Shown here piece by piece: positions 17,076-26,039 of a DNA stretch of 55,602 nucleotides. The notes below the pieces were generated by a model. The model was not told where the DNA came from. It did no database searches and was given only the letters and a program-made list of their open reading frames with translations. The position numbers and the translations under genes were made by a program. The stretch's first letter is position 1. Every line of letters begins with the position of its first letter. Source of the DNA: Nitrospira sp. (GTDB taxonomy: Bacteria > Nitrospirota > Nitrospiria > Nitrospirales > Nitrospiraceae); assembly GCA_013140455.1 (NCBI GenBank), contig JABFSU010000058.1, forward strand, positions 1 to 55,602, written 5' to 3'.

Positions 17076-17767
17076 TGCCTGATCGTGAACGGATTTTGGG
17101 ACGAGGGCTGGGGCGAGTGCCGCAGTATGGGCGCAGCCTGCTCGTGGTCGTCAGTCTGTTCGTAAGCGCCTGTGCCGCGACTGAAGAGTCGATACAAAAG
17201 TCCCAAGGCCATTACCAGGAAGGCATCGCGACGCTCAGCGGGGATCGCCAGAAAGCTTTCGTGTCGTTTCAGAAAGCGGTCCAGTTGAATCCAAAGAACA
17301 AAGAGGCGCGCTATGGGCTGGGTCATGTCTATGCCCTTCAGGGGAAATTAGCCCTGGCTGAAGAAGAGTTTCGAACCGCCATTCAGATTGACGATGTCTA
17401 TTCAGAAGCGCATACCTATCTGGGGCAGGTGTTGGCAAGCCAGGGGAAGTGGGATGAAGCGATTCGGTCTTACCGGGCCGCACTGGCCAATCCCCTCTAT
17501 ACCACTCCGGATTTGGCGCGGTTCCATTTAGGACTGGCATTGACCCAACGGGGAGATTTCCAGGAGGCGATGGAGTCGTTGGAGGACGCAGTGGCTGCGA
17601 ATCCTGCCAGTGTGCCTCCGGCATTGACGCATCTCGAACTGGGTCGGGTGTATTCCAAGTTGGGATATGCCGTCAAGGCGCGGGAGATTCTCAGCAAGGT
17701 GAAGATGATGGATAAGGGCGGCGAGTATGCAGCGGCAGCAACAGAACTTTTGGCTCGGTTAAAGTAG
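17075..17767 (+). CDS. TPR-repeat lipoprotein
   Basis: A 230-residue predicted lipoprotein: hydrophobic SLLVVVSLFVSAC with the lipid-modified Cys near residue 33. Five to six TPRs fill the rest (AFVSFQKAVQLNPKNKEARYG, LAEEEFRTAIQIDDVYSEAH, WDEAIRSYRAALANP, FQEAMESLEDAVAANP). This resembles PilW/PilF- and NlpI-type scaffolds, although no pilus genes are nearby. The TAATG overlap with the upstream kinase and 10-bp gap to the downstream rodZ-like gene indicate one transcript. PilF-to-RodZ adjacency resembles the pilF-rodZ-ispG order of proteobacteria. Confidence 0.82.
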   Translation: MPDRERILGRGLGRVPQYGRSLLVVVSLFVSACAATEESIQKSQGHYQEGIATLSGDRQKAFVSFQKAVQLNPKNKEARYGLGHVYALQGKLALAEEEFRTAIQIDDVYSEAHTYLGQVLASQGKWDEAIRSYRAALANPLYTTPDLARFHLGLALTQRGDFQEAMESLEDAVAANPASVPPALTHLELGRVYSKLGYAVKAREILSKVKMMDKGGEYAAAATELLARLK

Positions 17768-17777
17768 TCGAGGGCGT

Positions 17778-18701
17778 ATGGAATCGGTTGGTGAATTCTT
17801 TCGGCAGGTTCGTGAGACCAAGGGGCTGACCGTCGACGAAGTCGCGGCGAAGACGCGCATTCGATCGGATTTTGTCAAAGCGCTGGAGGATGGGAACTTC
17901 GCCAAGTTGCCGGACCAGGTCTTTGCCAGAGGATTTGTTCGATCCTACGCACGGTCTCTGGGTCTCGATGAAGAAGATGCGATTCACCGGTTTGTCCAGT
18001 CGGCCGGGGCCTTTTACGAAAAGCAGGATGAGCGAGAGAGGCTGAAGGTTCGGCAGGTTGAAGAAGAGCGCAAGCGCCAAGCCAACCGAAAAGCGGTGGC
18101 GGTGGCGATCGGGATTGCGGTATTGACGCTCATTTTCCTTCTGAGCCGTGAGCAATCGTCGGTCTTGCGGCGAAGTACCTCCGAGCTGACATCGAATAAG
18201 CGAAGCCCTCAGGCGACAAGAGAAGCTGGAGAGCCAAGCGTCCATCAGGAACCAGCGCCCATTCCCATTCCAGCCAAGTCAAGTGAAGTCGTACCTCCAG
18301 CCCCCACGAAGCCTGCGGTGGAGGGGCGTGCAACCGAACCGGCGGGAGGCCATGCTCCGGTGGTTGCAGCGAAGCCTGAGCCCGATCTTGTTTCGACGGT
18401 GTCGCCTGGTACGGATGGGCCGCTTGGTGGTATTTCAATCGAGGGAGCCCCGGCTTCGGACGGACAATTGGTACTGGATCTTGAGGCCAATGAGCTGAGT
18501 TGGGTCGTGGTCCAGATCGACAGCGGCAGCCCGCAGGAGGCGTTGCTGCGTCCGGGTGAAAAGGCTCATTGGAAAGGGCAGGACCAGTTCATTTTGACGC
18601 TGGGCAATGCGGGTGGTGTGAAAGCTGAACTCAATGGAAAGCCGCTGAAGCCATTTGGCCCGAGTGGGAAAGTGGCTCGCGACGTGGTGATCAAGCGGTA
18701 A
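17778..18701 (+). CDS. rodZ: RodZ-like HTH and DUF4115 membrane protein
   Basis: A 307-residue protein. Residues 1-75 form an Xre-type helix-turn-helix (FFRQVRETKGLTVDEVAAKT, FVKALEDGNFAKLP, ARGFVRSYARSLGLD), residues about 112-130 a membrane segment (AVAVAIGIAVLTLIFLL), then a Pro/Ala-rich linker and a C-terminal DUF4115 domain from about 230 (LVLDLEANELSWVVVQID, LRPGEKAHWKGQDQF). This is the RodZ architecture; RodZ ties MreB to the elongation machinery and cell shape. No mreB gene lies in the window, so the name rests on architecture alone. Confidence 0.87.
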   Translation: MESVGEFFRQVRETKGLTVDEVAAKTRIRSDFVKALEDGNFAKLPDQVFARGFVRSYARSLGLDEEDAIHRFVQSAGAFYEKQDERERLKVRQVEEERKRQANRKAVAVAIGIAVLTLIFLLSREQSSVLRRSTSELTSNKRSPQATREAGEPSVHQEPAPIPIPAKSSEVVPPAPTKPAVEGRATEPAGGHAPVVAAKPEPDLVSTVSPGTDGPLGGISIEGAPASDGQLVLDLEANELSWVVVQIDSGSPQEALLRPGEKAHWKGQDQFILTLGNAGGVKAELNGKPLKPFGPSGKVARDVVIKR

Positions 18702-19196
18702 GGCTTCAGCCCATCTCTTTCATTTCTTTCACTCTCTTCTCAAGCGGGGCACTGTCTATCAAGTCTCGCCTCCATCTCCAAGCATTCGCTCGCCATTGGT
18801 AGAGGTGATGGCCGGGGTAAATTGCTCAGCCTCGGCCCTCATCGGTCCACGCATGGGGCAACAATGGAAAGTTTGTGGCGCAAAGGTGTCACGACGAGGC
18901 CCGAGTGAGGATCTCGCCAGGGTCGATTGCTGTAAGTGGCTCAAATAAGGCCTTTCACGATGTGGTCATCGTGGCACGCCCCTTGATACATGGGAAGCGT
19001 ACAGCGGGCGGAGGTAGGAAATCTGGCAATTATGCCATTGCAAGGCGTAGCAGTCAGAGGACGGATTTCTTGACAAGAATCGAGCGTGGTTGCTATAGTC
19101 CGCCCGTTTTAGTGATTTTTTTGTATCGGTATCATTATGCCAACGGCCTGAGGCCGAGTTCACGTGTGGTGGGTTCAACACAAAGGAGGACGTGCG
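18702..19196. other. 495-bp intergenic region before the cytochrome c gene
   Basis: No convincing gene is seen. The only open frames are short, lack a ribosome-binding site and show no recognisable motif. The right-hand end holds the cytochrome promoter (19070-19099) and an AAAGGAGGA ribosome-binding site at 19182-19190. The remainder has no inverted repeat long enough to call. Confidence 0.6.
19070..19099 (+). promoter_or_regulatory. Strong sigma-70 promoter of the cytochrome c gene
   Basis: A perfect TTGACA at 19070-19075, an 18-bp spacer and TATAGT at 19094-19099, preceded by TGC, an extended -10. The predicted start near 19106 leaves a leader of about 90 nt. Confidence 0.68.
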
Positions 19197-19643
19197 ATGG
19201 GTTACTTCTCGAAGTTCTTGGGAATCACTGCAGCCCTGATGCTCATGTCTGTGACGGTGGCGGGAGCCGCGGAAAAAGATCCGCTGAAGGCCCGTGTTCC
19301 AGCCGATCAGATGAGCGATGCAAAGGCCATGAAGAATCCGGTTGCCTCGACTCCTGAGAGCATTGCCAAGGGTAAGGCGTTGTTCGAGGGCAAGGGGACC
19401 TGCTTCAATTGCCATGGAAAAGAAGGCAAGGGCGACGGACCGGCCGGCGCGATTCTGGATCCGAGCCCCCGGGACTTTACCAATTGCAAGTTCCACAAGA
19501 AGCGGAAAGATGGCGAGCTGTTCTGGGTCATCAAGAACGGCAGCGCAGGAACCGGTATGGTGTCTTTGATCCCAGCCGCGATCACCGAAGAAGAAGCCTG
19601 GACGATCATCAACTACGAGCGGAGCTTCTGCAAGGGCGAGTAA
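19197..19643 (+). CDS. Periplasmic monohaem class I cytochrome c
   Basis: A 148-residue secreted cytochrome. The signal peptide runs to about residue 24 (GITAALMLMSVTVAGAA). One haem site, CFNCH at residues 69-73, is followed by GKEGKGDGP; Met121 in GTGM is the likely sixth ligand. Extra cysteines at 97 and 145 could form a disulfide. The ATG at 19197 is set by AAAGGAGGA seven bases upstream. It is monocistronic with a strong promoter and a strong terminator, so probably highly expressed. Small soluble cytochromes of this type carry electrons between periplasmic oxidoreductases and terminal oxidases; the partner is not in the window. Confidence 0.93.
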   Translation: MGYFSKFLGITAALMLMSVTVAGAAEKDPLKARVPADQMSDAKAMKNPVASTPESIAKGKALFEGKGTCFNCHGKEGKGDGPAGAILDPSPRDFTNCKFHKKRKDGELFWVIKNGSAGTGMVSLIPAAITEEEAWTIINYERSFCKGE

Positions 19644-19665
19644 TTCCCGCAGAGATCGCTGTGTT

Positions 19666-19708
19666 GAGAGAGGGGTGGGGGAGAAATCTCCCACCCCTCT
19701 CGCTTTTT
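19666..19708 (+). terminator. Rho-independent terminator after the cytochrome c gene
   Basis: GAGAGGGGTGGG and CCCACCCCTCTC form a 12-bp GC-rich stem (extended by further pairs towards the loop), followed by CGC and a T5 run at 19704-19708. Confidence 0.88.
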
Positions 19709-19934
19709 GTCGAGACCTTCCTTGAGCTGAGTGCGTAAGCGAGACCTGCCTCTTTCCGTCCGGCAGCGCCGTCGTCTTGAGATACACGTCTCTTTGATCG
19801 TCACTGGTTTCATGAGCCGACAGGGGAAGTCTCCGCTGCGGAGGGATACGCGTCAGCGGCCATGCATGACGCACACCGGACTAGCAGAGAATGTATCCCG
19901 TGTGAGGCAGGCGGATGTTGAAGGGGTATGGCGC

Positions 19935-21815
19935 TTATTCGCCTCGAATCGCAGCGAGTTTGCTCAACACCAGACCAGAAGACGGATCTGCTTGTTTGAG
20001 TGGCGGAGTAATGAGCGGGCGTTGATCACTGCCAAATTGAGTCTTTGCCGCCCATGTAACTTTCTGGCTCACGTATGCGGCCACTTCTGCGAGGGTGACG
20101 GACCCATCGCGGTTCGAGTCGCTCTCTCCTCGTAGAGCGCGGAGCAGATAGTACGTCATCAGTCCATGGCGGTGTTTGTCGTCTTCAAGACCCTTGCTGA
20201 GGCTGTCGCTACTGACGATGCGGATGATAGAGGATCCTGCTGAGTCCCAGCGAGGGGGGAGGTTTTTTATCTTGGGGTCGCTATGAAGTCTCGACACCAT
20301 CCCATCGAACAGCAGAATCGTCTGTTTCGCTTTGAGTCGTGCCAGCGCCGCTTCAAGGTCTTTCAGCGGATAGAGGCGCGAAGTGGCGGTCGGGCTGCCC
20401 TCGTAGGGAACCAGGAGCACGTCTCCTGTATGGGTCACCATTGCCTGGCCGGCGAAGTACACAATCACCACAGCATCTTTGGTCATATGCGGCGGGAGCC
20501 AGTCCAGTAGGGCTTCGTCGATATCCGGGCGTAAAGCTTTCCAGTCCTGCAGTAGGCGGACATTGGCGGCCGGGACGCCGCCCAGAGCCTGAAAGTAGTT
20601 GGACACCATCTCCGCATCGAGTGATGCGAACTTGCGCGGGAGGAGCTGCTGGTCCCGGTACGATCCGACTCCGATCGAGATCAGGTACGTGTTGGGTTGG
20701 CGGAACTCCGTGGTAGCGACGGGGATTTGGTCCACGTCATCGGTTTTAATGCCGGTCGCCTGCATCACGACCGCCAGCGTTTGTGCGGGGGCTGCCGTGC
20801 GTGCGGCTGGTTCTTCGACCGTAACATGGAGTTCGGCTTTCTGCGGCTGAATGGAAGGCGGCAGAGTGGCGACAAACTCAATGGACTTGGTCTCTCCCGG
20901 TTGCAACGCCGGGACAGGAAGTACGGCTGACGGGAAATGCGTAATCAGCGCCTGACTGCCTGAGAGGGATACGATGGCCTGTTGAATCGCCGTCATGCCG
21001 ACGTTCACAATATCAACGCGGACCCGGACGCGTTCACCGCCTTCCAAAACAAGATTTCCATTTTCATCAAGGACCATCGCTTTAAAGCGGAGGGAAGAAG
21101 TGGCGGATGCCGTTGCAGCCGGAGGTTGCGGCTTGCTTGTCGGGAGTCCCGCTGCAGGCTGGGGCGTTGCAAGCGGGGCTGAGGCCGCCGCCGGCACAGC
21201 CGCCTGTGCTCTTCCCCCAAAGGCTTCTCGGACATCCATCGAAACTTTGGCGGCAAAGTCGACGGAGGTGTCCTGAATAAATGGATCGATGATGTAGTCA
21301 CAATTCTTTTGGGTTGGTTCGATACGGAGCCGTTCCAGGCGAGTTGTTTTAATCTCGGATTCGCGTAGAACCTTTCCGTTCAAGTCAAAGACCCGGGCGA
21401 TGGCATTCAATTGAATATTCGCCGGCACCCGGTCGTAGACGTTGTCCTGCTGAAGCTTGAACGACCAATTCACGAGATCCACGCGGACGACTGCCTCCGG
21501 CACCGCATCTTTACTTCCGCCCCCTTCATAGGAGACGGACTTGAATGTCCGATAGGCGCCTTCCACAAGCGCTTCTTCAAGACGAGTTCCGAGCGGGACC
21601 TGCATGAGGTGCCCGCATCCGTCGGTATACTCCGCCCGCAGATTTTTGATCGAAGCGGGAATTTCCAGCTTGACCGAGACGGGCAACGGCTCACCCATTG
21701 GAGGAAACTCCAGGCGGCTCGCACATCCGATGGTGGCAAGCAGGTAGACGACTGCCAGGATGGAATGGAGGCTGGTCATACGCGGTCGGAACGGCATGAA
21801 AAAGCGACGGTTCAT
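19935..21815 (-). CDS. Lipoprotein with caspase-like (C14) domain lacking catalytic residues, plus EF-hand
   Basis: About 626 residues from ATG 21815, which has GGAG upstream; an in-frame ATG at 21845 has no ribosome-binding site. The lipobox is LLATIGC. A DUF-like N-terminal region precedes a Pro/Ala-rich linker at about 215-250, a beta-rich CARDB-like domain at about 255-345 (VLEGGERVRVRVDIVNVG, LQPGETKSIEFVATLP), and a caspase-like domain from about 375 (ISIGVGSYRD, ASLDAEMVSNYFQ, VIVYFAGQ). In active C14 enzymes the catalytic dyad sits in YFSGHG and DACxSG. Here these read YFAGQA and LFDGMV, so both His and Cys are absent. A canonical EF-hand loop, DSNRDGSVTLAE, lies near the end. It is probably a pseudo-enzyme scaffold with a calcium site. 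Confidence 0.8.
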   Translation of the reverse strand: MNRRFFMPFRPRMTSLHSILAVVYLLATIGCASRLEFPPMGEPLPVSVKLEIPASIKNLRAEYTDGCGHLMQVPLGTRLEEALVEGAYRTFKSVSYEGGGSKDAVPEAVVRVDLVNWSFKLQQDNVYDRVPANIQLNAIARVFDLNGKVLRESEIKTTRLERLRIEPTQKNCDYIIDPFIQDTSVDFAAKVSMDVREAFGGRAQAAVPAAASAPLATPQPAAGLPTSKPQPPAATASATSSLRFKAMVLDENGNLVLEGGERVRVRVDIVNVGMTAIQQAIVSLSGSQALITHFPSAVLPVPALQPGETKSIEFVATLPPSIQPQKAELHVTVEEPAARTAAPAQTLAVVMQATGIKTDDVDQIPVATTEFRQPNTYLISIGVGSYRDQQLLPRKFASLDAEMVSNYFQALGGVPAANVRLLQDWKALRPDIDEALLDWLPPHMTKDAVVIVYFAGQAMVTHTGDVLLVPYEGSPTATSRLYPLKDLEAALARLKAKQTILLFDGMVSRLHSDPKIKNLPPRWDSAGSSIIRIVSSDSLSKGLEDDKHRHGLMTYYLLRALRGESDSNRDGSVTLAEVAAYVSQKVTWAAKTQFGSDQRPLITPPLKQADPSSGLVLSKLAAIRGE

Positions 21816-21903
21816 CGGGTTCTCGCTCCGAAAGAAATCGGTCATTTTGGTTGGTCACCGTACCGGAATCACAAAGTGAAAGCAACACGGAGCCGCCCAT
21901 CTC

Positions 21904-21933
21904 TTGCGGCATTGCGGCCACTCGATCTATGCT
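21904..21933 (+). promoter_or_regulatory. Possible promoter giving a leaderless carbamoyltransferase mRNA
   Basis: TTGCGG at 21904-21909, an 18-bp spacer and TATGCT at 21928-21933. Transcription would begin at about 21940, immediately before the ATG at 21942, which has no Shine-Dalgarno sequence. Confidence 0.33.
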
Positions 21934-21941
21934 CGGTTCCC

Positions 21942-23666
21942 ATGCTGACTCTGGGACTTTCCAATATGCGAGATGCGGCAGCCGCACTCGTCCAAGACGG
22001 GCGGATTGTGGCGGCTGCGGAGGAAGAACGGTTCGTTCGTATCAAGCATGTGTCAGCGCTTCCCATCCATGCCATTCGATACTGTCTGAAAGAAGCCGGG
22101 CTTCGTCTCTGCGATCTCGATGCGGTGGCTGTGCCGTGGAAATATTGGGAAATCGGGACGCGTGCGCGGTTGGCCGTGAGTGCGATGGTTCGCTCGCCCC
22201 AGCTGTTTCGAGAGAAGGGCCGCCGGTCGATTGAGCGTCTGCGTCAGGAGTGGTGGGAACTGGCCTGCTTGCGGCGGAAGCTGAGTGTCCAGATCGACGG
22301 GACGCCGTGCCCGCCCGTCACGTTCCTCGATCATCACATGTGCCATGCCGCAAGCGCCTTTCTGGTCTCTCCGTTTGAGCGAGCGGCCGTCCTCGTTGTG
22401 GATGGAGCGTCTGAGTCGCATTCGACGATGACGGCGATTGCCGACCGGCAGCAGATCCAAGCGATCGGGCGTACGCCGCTTCCGCATTCGCTCGGTCAAT
22501 TCTATGCCGCCATGACCGCATTTCTAGGGTTCAAGCCGGATCACGATGAATATATCGTAATGGGATTGGCGGCGTATGGAGAACCGCGCTATGCCGAGAC
22601 CATTCGCCGGTATATCCTCCGGCTGGTTCCCGACGGAACCTTTACGCTGAATACCACGTTGCTGGATTTTCATCTGGCGCGGGTCGGGATCTTCGCTCCC
22701 GGGTTCGTCTCTTTGCTCGGCGCGCCGCGGCTGCCGGACGAAGAGGTAGTGCAGCGACATCGCGATCTGGCGGCGAGCGTTCAACTGGTGTTAGAGGAAG
22801 TCTTGCTGGCCTTGGCCCGCGCGCTTCGCATGAAAACCAAGGTTGATCAACTCTGCCTGGCGGGCGGAGTGGCCTACAATTGTGTGGCCAATAGTCGATT
22901 GTGGCGGGAGGCGGGTTTTCGCGAGATCTATATCCCTCCCGCCGCCGGTGACTCCGGGGCCGCGATGGGTGCCGCGTTGTGGCACACGTTTCGGCGCGGG
23001 GCGATGACTCAGCGCCCGGTCATGACGACGGCTTATTGGGGGCCGCAGTTCAGTGAAATAGATTGTCAGGCTGCATTGCGGCAAGCGGGGTTACAGGCTC
23101 AGCGGTTAGGCGATGCGGAGCTGTGCGATCTCGTAGCCCAGGAACTTTCGAACGGTAAATTAGTCTTCTGGTTCCAGGGGCGCATGGAGTGGGGGCCGCG
23201 TGCGTTGGGCAACCGCAGTCTGCTGGCCGATCCACGCCGGGAAGATATTCGTGCGCTCATCAATGCCAAGGTCAAACAGCGTGAATTATTCCGTCCCTTT
23301 GCGCCTTCGGTGCCGGCAGAAGAAGCGGGCGCGTACTTCGATGTGCCCGCCTCTTCTCCGTTTATGATGTTGACGGTCGCTGTGAAGCCCAGCGCGAAGG
23401 GCATTATCCCGGCCGTGGTGCATGTGGATGGGTCGGCGCGAGTTCAAACGGTCGATCGACACGCCAACCCTCTCTTCCATCAATTGCTGCAGGCCTTCGC
23501 CCGGCGAACCGGCGTGCCTGTTCTGCTCAACACTTCCTTTAATGTGCAGGAGCCGATCGTCTGCTCGCCGGAAGAAGCGGTTCGCTGTTTCCAGCGCACG
23601 GAGGTCGATTGGCTGGTGTTGGGGAATCTGCTCGTGGCAAACCAGTCTGGTTCCCGGCTGCTATGA
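21942..23666 (+). CDS. NodU/CmcH-family carbamoyltransferase
   Basis: A 574-residue O-carbamoyltransferase. These enzymes use carbamoyl phosphate and ATP to carbamoylate hydroxyls of sugars or natural products. The N-terminal ASKHA domain shows LGLSNMRDAAAALVQDG, AAEEERFVRIKH and LDHHMCHAASAF (metal-binding His cluster), VLVVDGASES and GQFYAAMTAFLGF. The C-terminal domain has WGPRALGNRSLLADPR, LFRPFAPSV and NTSFNVQEPIVCSPEEA. All family blocks are intact. The frame extends far upstream, but that part overlaps the divergent gene antisense; ATG 21942 matches the family N-terminus. Its stop overlaps the following membrane protein gene by ATGA. Neighbouring glycosyltransferases suggest the acceptor is a cell-surface glycan or glycolipid. 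Confidence 0.92.
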   Translation: MLTLGLSNMRDAAAALVQDGRIVAAAEEERFVRIKHVSALPIHAIRYCLKEAGLRLCDLDAVAVPWKYWEIGTRARLAVSAMVRSPQLFREKGRRSIERLRQEWWELACLRRKLSVQIDGTPCPPVTFLDHHMCHAASAFLVSPFERAAVLVVDGASESHSTMTAIADRQQIQAIGRTPLPHSLGQFYAAMTAFLGFKPDHDEYIVMGLAAYGEPRYAETIRRYILRLVPDGTFTLNTTLLDFHLARVGIFAPGFVSLLGAPRLPDEEVVQRHRDLAASVQLVLEEVLLALARALRMKTKVDQLCLAGGVAYNCVANSRLWREAGFREIYIPPAAGDSGAAMGAALWHTFRRGAMTQRPVMTTAYWGPQFSEIDCQAALRQAGLQAQRLGDAELCDLVAQELSNGKLVFWFQGRMEWGPRALGNRSLLADPRREDIRALINAKVKQRELFRPFAPSVPAEEAGAYFDVPASSPFMMLTVAVKPSAKGIIPAVVHVDGSARVQTVDRHANPLFHQLLQAFARRTGVPVLLNTSFNVQEPIVCSPEEAVRCFQRTEVDWLVLGNLLVANQSGSRLL

Positions 23667-25252
23667 AGCGTCTGCGTCCGAAGGGTACGCCGGTGGATTC
23701 AGGTCAGGTGCCCGCCATTCGTACTCCCGCATTGAATGCGCTCTTCCTTCTGATCATTGCGAACTTTGCGCTACAGCCGTTGACTGAGCCGGACTTTGGC
23801 TGGCATCTGCGGACCGGTTTGGATCTGCTCATGCAAGGAGGGCGGCTTCCCGCGCTCGATCCTTACTCGCATACGATGCCGGATTGGCCATGGGTGGAGC
23901 ATGCCTGGCTGACGGATCTCGTGCTCGGTTGGCTCTACGCGAGCGGCGGAGAAGTCGGAGGCCTGCTCGTCATCGCGTTCTTCGGTCTTGTTACAGGGGC
24001 GGCCTGGATCATCGCCGCACGGACTGGGCAGGCGATCCGGCCGATTCGCCTGGTGACCTGTGCCTTGTCATTGTGGGTGGCACTGCCGTTTCTGGGGGCG
24101 CGCACGCAAGTGGTGACCTTGCTCGGTGTGGCGGTAGTGCTGCTGCTCCTTGATCGGCTGCGGCAAGGAGCGAGATGGATCATCTGGATATTCCCGCCGC
24201 TTTTTCTTTTGTGGGCCAATCTGCACGGCGGATTTACGGCGGGGCTCTTCCTGTTGACGGTCGTGGTCGGATTGAACTGGTGCATTGCCATGGTTTCCCG
24301 TGTGTGGCCTGATTTGTTCAGGCGGTTTGATGAGGTGTATCTGCCGTCAGCTGATCTGCGGGGTCTGGCGCTGGCCACCGGCTTTGCCGGCCTGGTGACG
24401 TTGCTGAATCCCTATGGCTGGCGGCTCCACCAGGAAATCCTGGACTCGCTGGTGAATCAATTTATGGTGTCGACGCTACAGGAATGGCAACCGCCTTCAT
24501 TGGAAACCTTGGCCGGCCGACTATTCGGGATCTATCTGGGAGGACTGACGATTGCGGCGGTGCTCTGGTATCGGCGGCTTGAGCCTGTGCGCATCGGAGT
24601 GTTATTGGCATTTCTCTTCGTGGCCTGCCGGCATCTGCGGAACATCCCGCTGTTTTTGATCGTGAGTCTCCCCTTCGCTGTTGAGTTGCTACAAATGGGG
24701 TGTGACCGGATGGTTTTGGCTTTGAAGCTACGGCAGCGTACATTCGCGCAGTGGGCGATGGGTGTAACCGGGGCGCTTGCCTGCTTGCTGGTCTTTCTCG
24801 GTTCGGATCATGTGCGGGCTGTGTGGCGGTTCGGAACGAACCCGGACGTCGCATTTCGTCAGACGTCCTATCCCATTGAAGCCGTCGAGTGGATTCGCGC
24901 CCATCGTGACCGCTTGGGGTCAAGGCCGGTCCACGACTATCAATATGGCGGCTTTCTGCTGTGGCAGCTGCCGGGACTCAAGACGTTCATCGATGGGCGG
25001 ATGCCGGCCTGGCAGATTGAAGATCGGTGGATTTTTAAAGATTATGTCGATCTCGTTCCTGCTGCGGTTCCCCGGACAGCTCTTTTGAATAAATACGCGA
25101 TTGATTGGGCGCTGTTGAAAAGAGGGACGGCGTTTGCGGCGGTGCTGGCCACAACGCCGGGGTGGAGTCACGAATACGAGGACATGAAAGTCGTGATCTA
25201 TGTGAGAGGGAGTTCCTCGGCAGCCGGCACTATTCGAGAATCGGCGCCGTAG
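23663..25252 (+). CDS. Polytopic membrane protein, GT-C glycosyltransferase-like
   Basis: A 529-residue protein with roughly ten predicted membrane segments (e.g. ALFLLIIANFALQPL, GLLVIAFFGLVTGAAWII, VVTLLGVAVVLLLL, GVTGALACLLVFLG). An acidic pair in an early loop (TEPDFGWHLRTG, with LDPYSHTMPDWPW) resembles the metal-binding loop of GT-C lipid-linked sugar transferases. The C-terminal YGGFLLWQLPGLKTFIDGR is a signature shared by GT-C-like proteins of unknown specificity. It is translationally coupled to the carbamoyltransferase gene and converges with a GT2 gene. A role in glycan assembly is an inference; no family name is certain. Confidence 0.72.
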   Translation: MKRLRPKGTPVDSGQVPAIRTPALNALFLLIIANFALQPLTEPDFGWHLRTGLDLLMQGGRLPALDPYSHTMPDWPWVEHAWLTDLVLGWLYASGGEVGGLLVIAFFGLVTGAAWIIAARTGQAIRPIRLVTCALSLWVALPFLGARTQVVTLLGVAVVLLLLDRLRQGARWIIWIFPPLFLLWANLHGGFTAGLFLLTVVVGLNWCIAMVSRVWPDLFRRFDEVYLPSADLRGLALATGFAGLVTLLNPYGWRLHQEILDSLVNQFMVSTLQEWQPPSLETLAGRLFGIYLGGLTIAAVLWYRRLEPVRIGVLLAFLFVACRHLRNIPLFLIVSLPFAVELLQMGCDRMVLALKLRQRTFAQWAMGVTGALACLLVFLGSDHVRAVWRFGTNPDVAFRQTSYPIEAVEWIRAHRDRLGSRPVHDYQYGGFLLWQLPGLKTFIDGRMPAWQIEDRWIFKDYVDLVPAAVPRTALLNKYAIDWALLKRGTAFAAVLATTPGWSHEYEDMKVVIYVRGSSSAAGTIRESAP

Positions 25253-26039
25253 CAGGGAGCGGTGTCGTTGTGTCCGGTGTCGTAAGCGGCGAGTAGTATC
25301 CTCTGGCCGCATTCCGGCGAATGACGGTGAATTCACGGAGCATGGCGAGGCTATCCCGAACGAGCCGCACTTTCGATCCCGGTTGATCGGTCCAGTTCAC
25401 GGGAACTTCTGCGATCCGATAGCCGCGCTGTTGAGCCACGAACAGCAATTCGAGATCAAAGCCGTATCCATTGACGGTCGACACGGAAAAGAGATCGCGC
25501 GCGACGGATCGTTCGAATAGTTTGAACCCGCATTGCGTGTCGCCAATCCCCCGGATCCCCCCCAAGCGGACCATTGCATTGAAACAGCCGCCCAGGATGC
25601 TCCGGTGCCAGCGGGCGGTGACCTCGAATCCTCGTTGTCGGGAGGCCAGGCTCCGTGAACCGATGGCCACGTCGGCGCCGTTTCGGATGGCCTGTTCGAG
25701 CCGGTCGAGTTCCGTAATGGCTGTGGCTCCGTCGGCATCGGTGAATAGCTGCAGCCGGCCGCGTGCCGCGAGCATGCCTTGTCTCACTGCTCCGCCTTTC
25801 CCCATGCAGGTGGGGAGCGGAATCACTCGTAATGCCGGTTCGGTTTTGGCAAAGTTGCGGATGATTTTGATCGTGTCGTCCTGGCTGCCGTCATCGACGA
25901 CAATGATTTCGTAGGAGCGGTTTTGCCGGGACAAGGTGTCGCGAATCGAGTGCAGATGGGGGAGAATACGCGTGGCTTCGTTATGCGCAGGGATCACCAC
26001 GGAGAGATCGAGGACTCTGTAGAGTTCTTCCTGCGTCAC
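25230..26039 (-). CDS. GT2 glycosyltransferase, dolichyl-phosphate beta-glucosyltransferase-like
   Basis: A 269-residue family-2 glycosyltransferase that would transfer a sugar from a nucleotide sugar to a polyprenyl phosphate. Motifs: LSVVIPAHNEATRILPHL, EIIVVDDGSQDDT, GKGGAVRQGMLAARG, LFTDADGATAI (the DxD metal site), GSRSLA, and DTQCGFKLFERSVARDLF plus GYGFDLELLFVAQQRGY. The gene order of these blocks matches ALG5/DPM1-type enzymes without a membrane anchor. GTG 26039 is preferred because AGGGGGAG lies about seven bases upstream; the frame is open further but without family similarity. Its 3' end overlaps the convergent membrane protein gene by 23 bp. Confidence 0.87.
   Translation of the reverse strand: MTQEELYRVLDLSVVIPAHNEATRILPHLHSIRDTLSRQNRSYEIIVVDDGSQDDTIKIIRNFAKTEPALRVIPLPTCMGKGGAVRQGMLAARGRLQLFTDADGATAITELDRLEQAIRNGADVAIGSRSLASRQRGFEVTARWHRSILGGCFNAMVRLGGIRGIGDTQCGFKLFERSVARDLFSVSTVNGYGFDLELLFVAQQRGYRIAEVPVNWTDQPGSKVRLVRDSLAMLREFTVIRRNAARGYYSPLTTPDTTTPLPATAPILE

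Noticed and set aside
18759..18944. Short minus-strand frame in the gap before the cytochrome gene
   Set aside because: No ribosome-binding site, no motif and low-complexity-like composition.
21411..21941. N-terminal extension of the carbamoyltransferase frame
   Set aside because: It overlaps the divergent lipoprotein gene antisense and has no similarity to the family; the family N-terminus begins at 21942.
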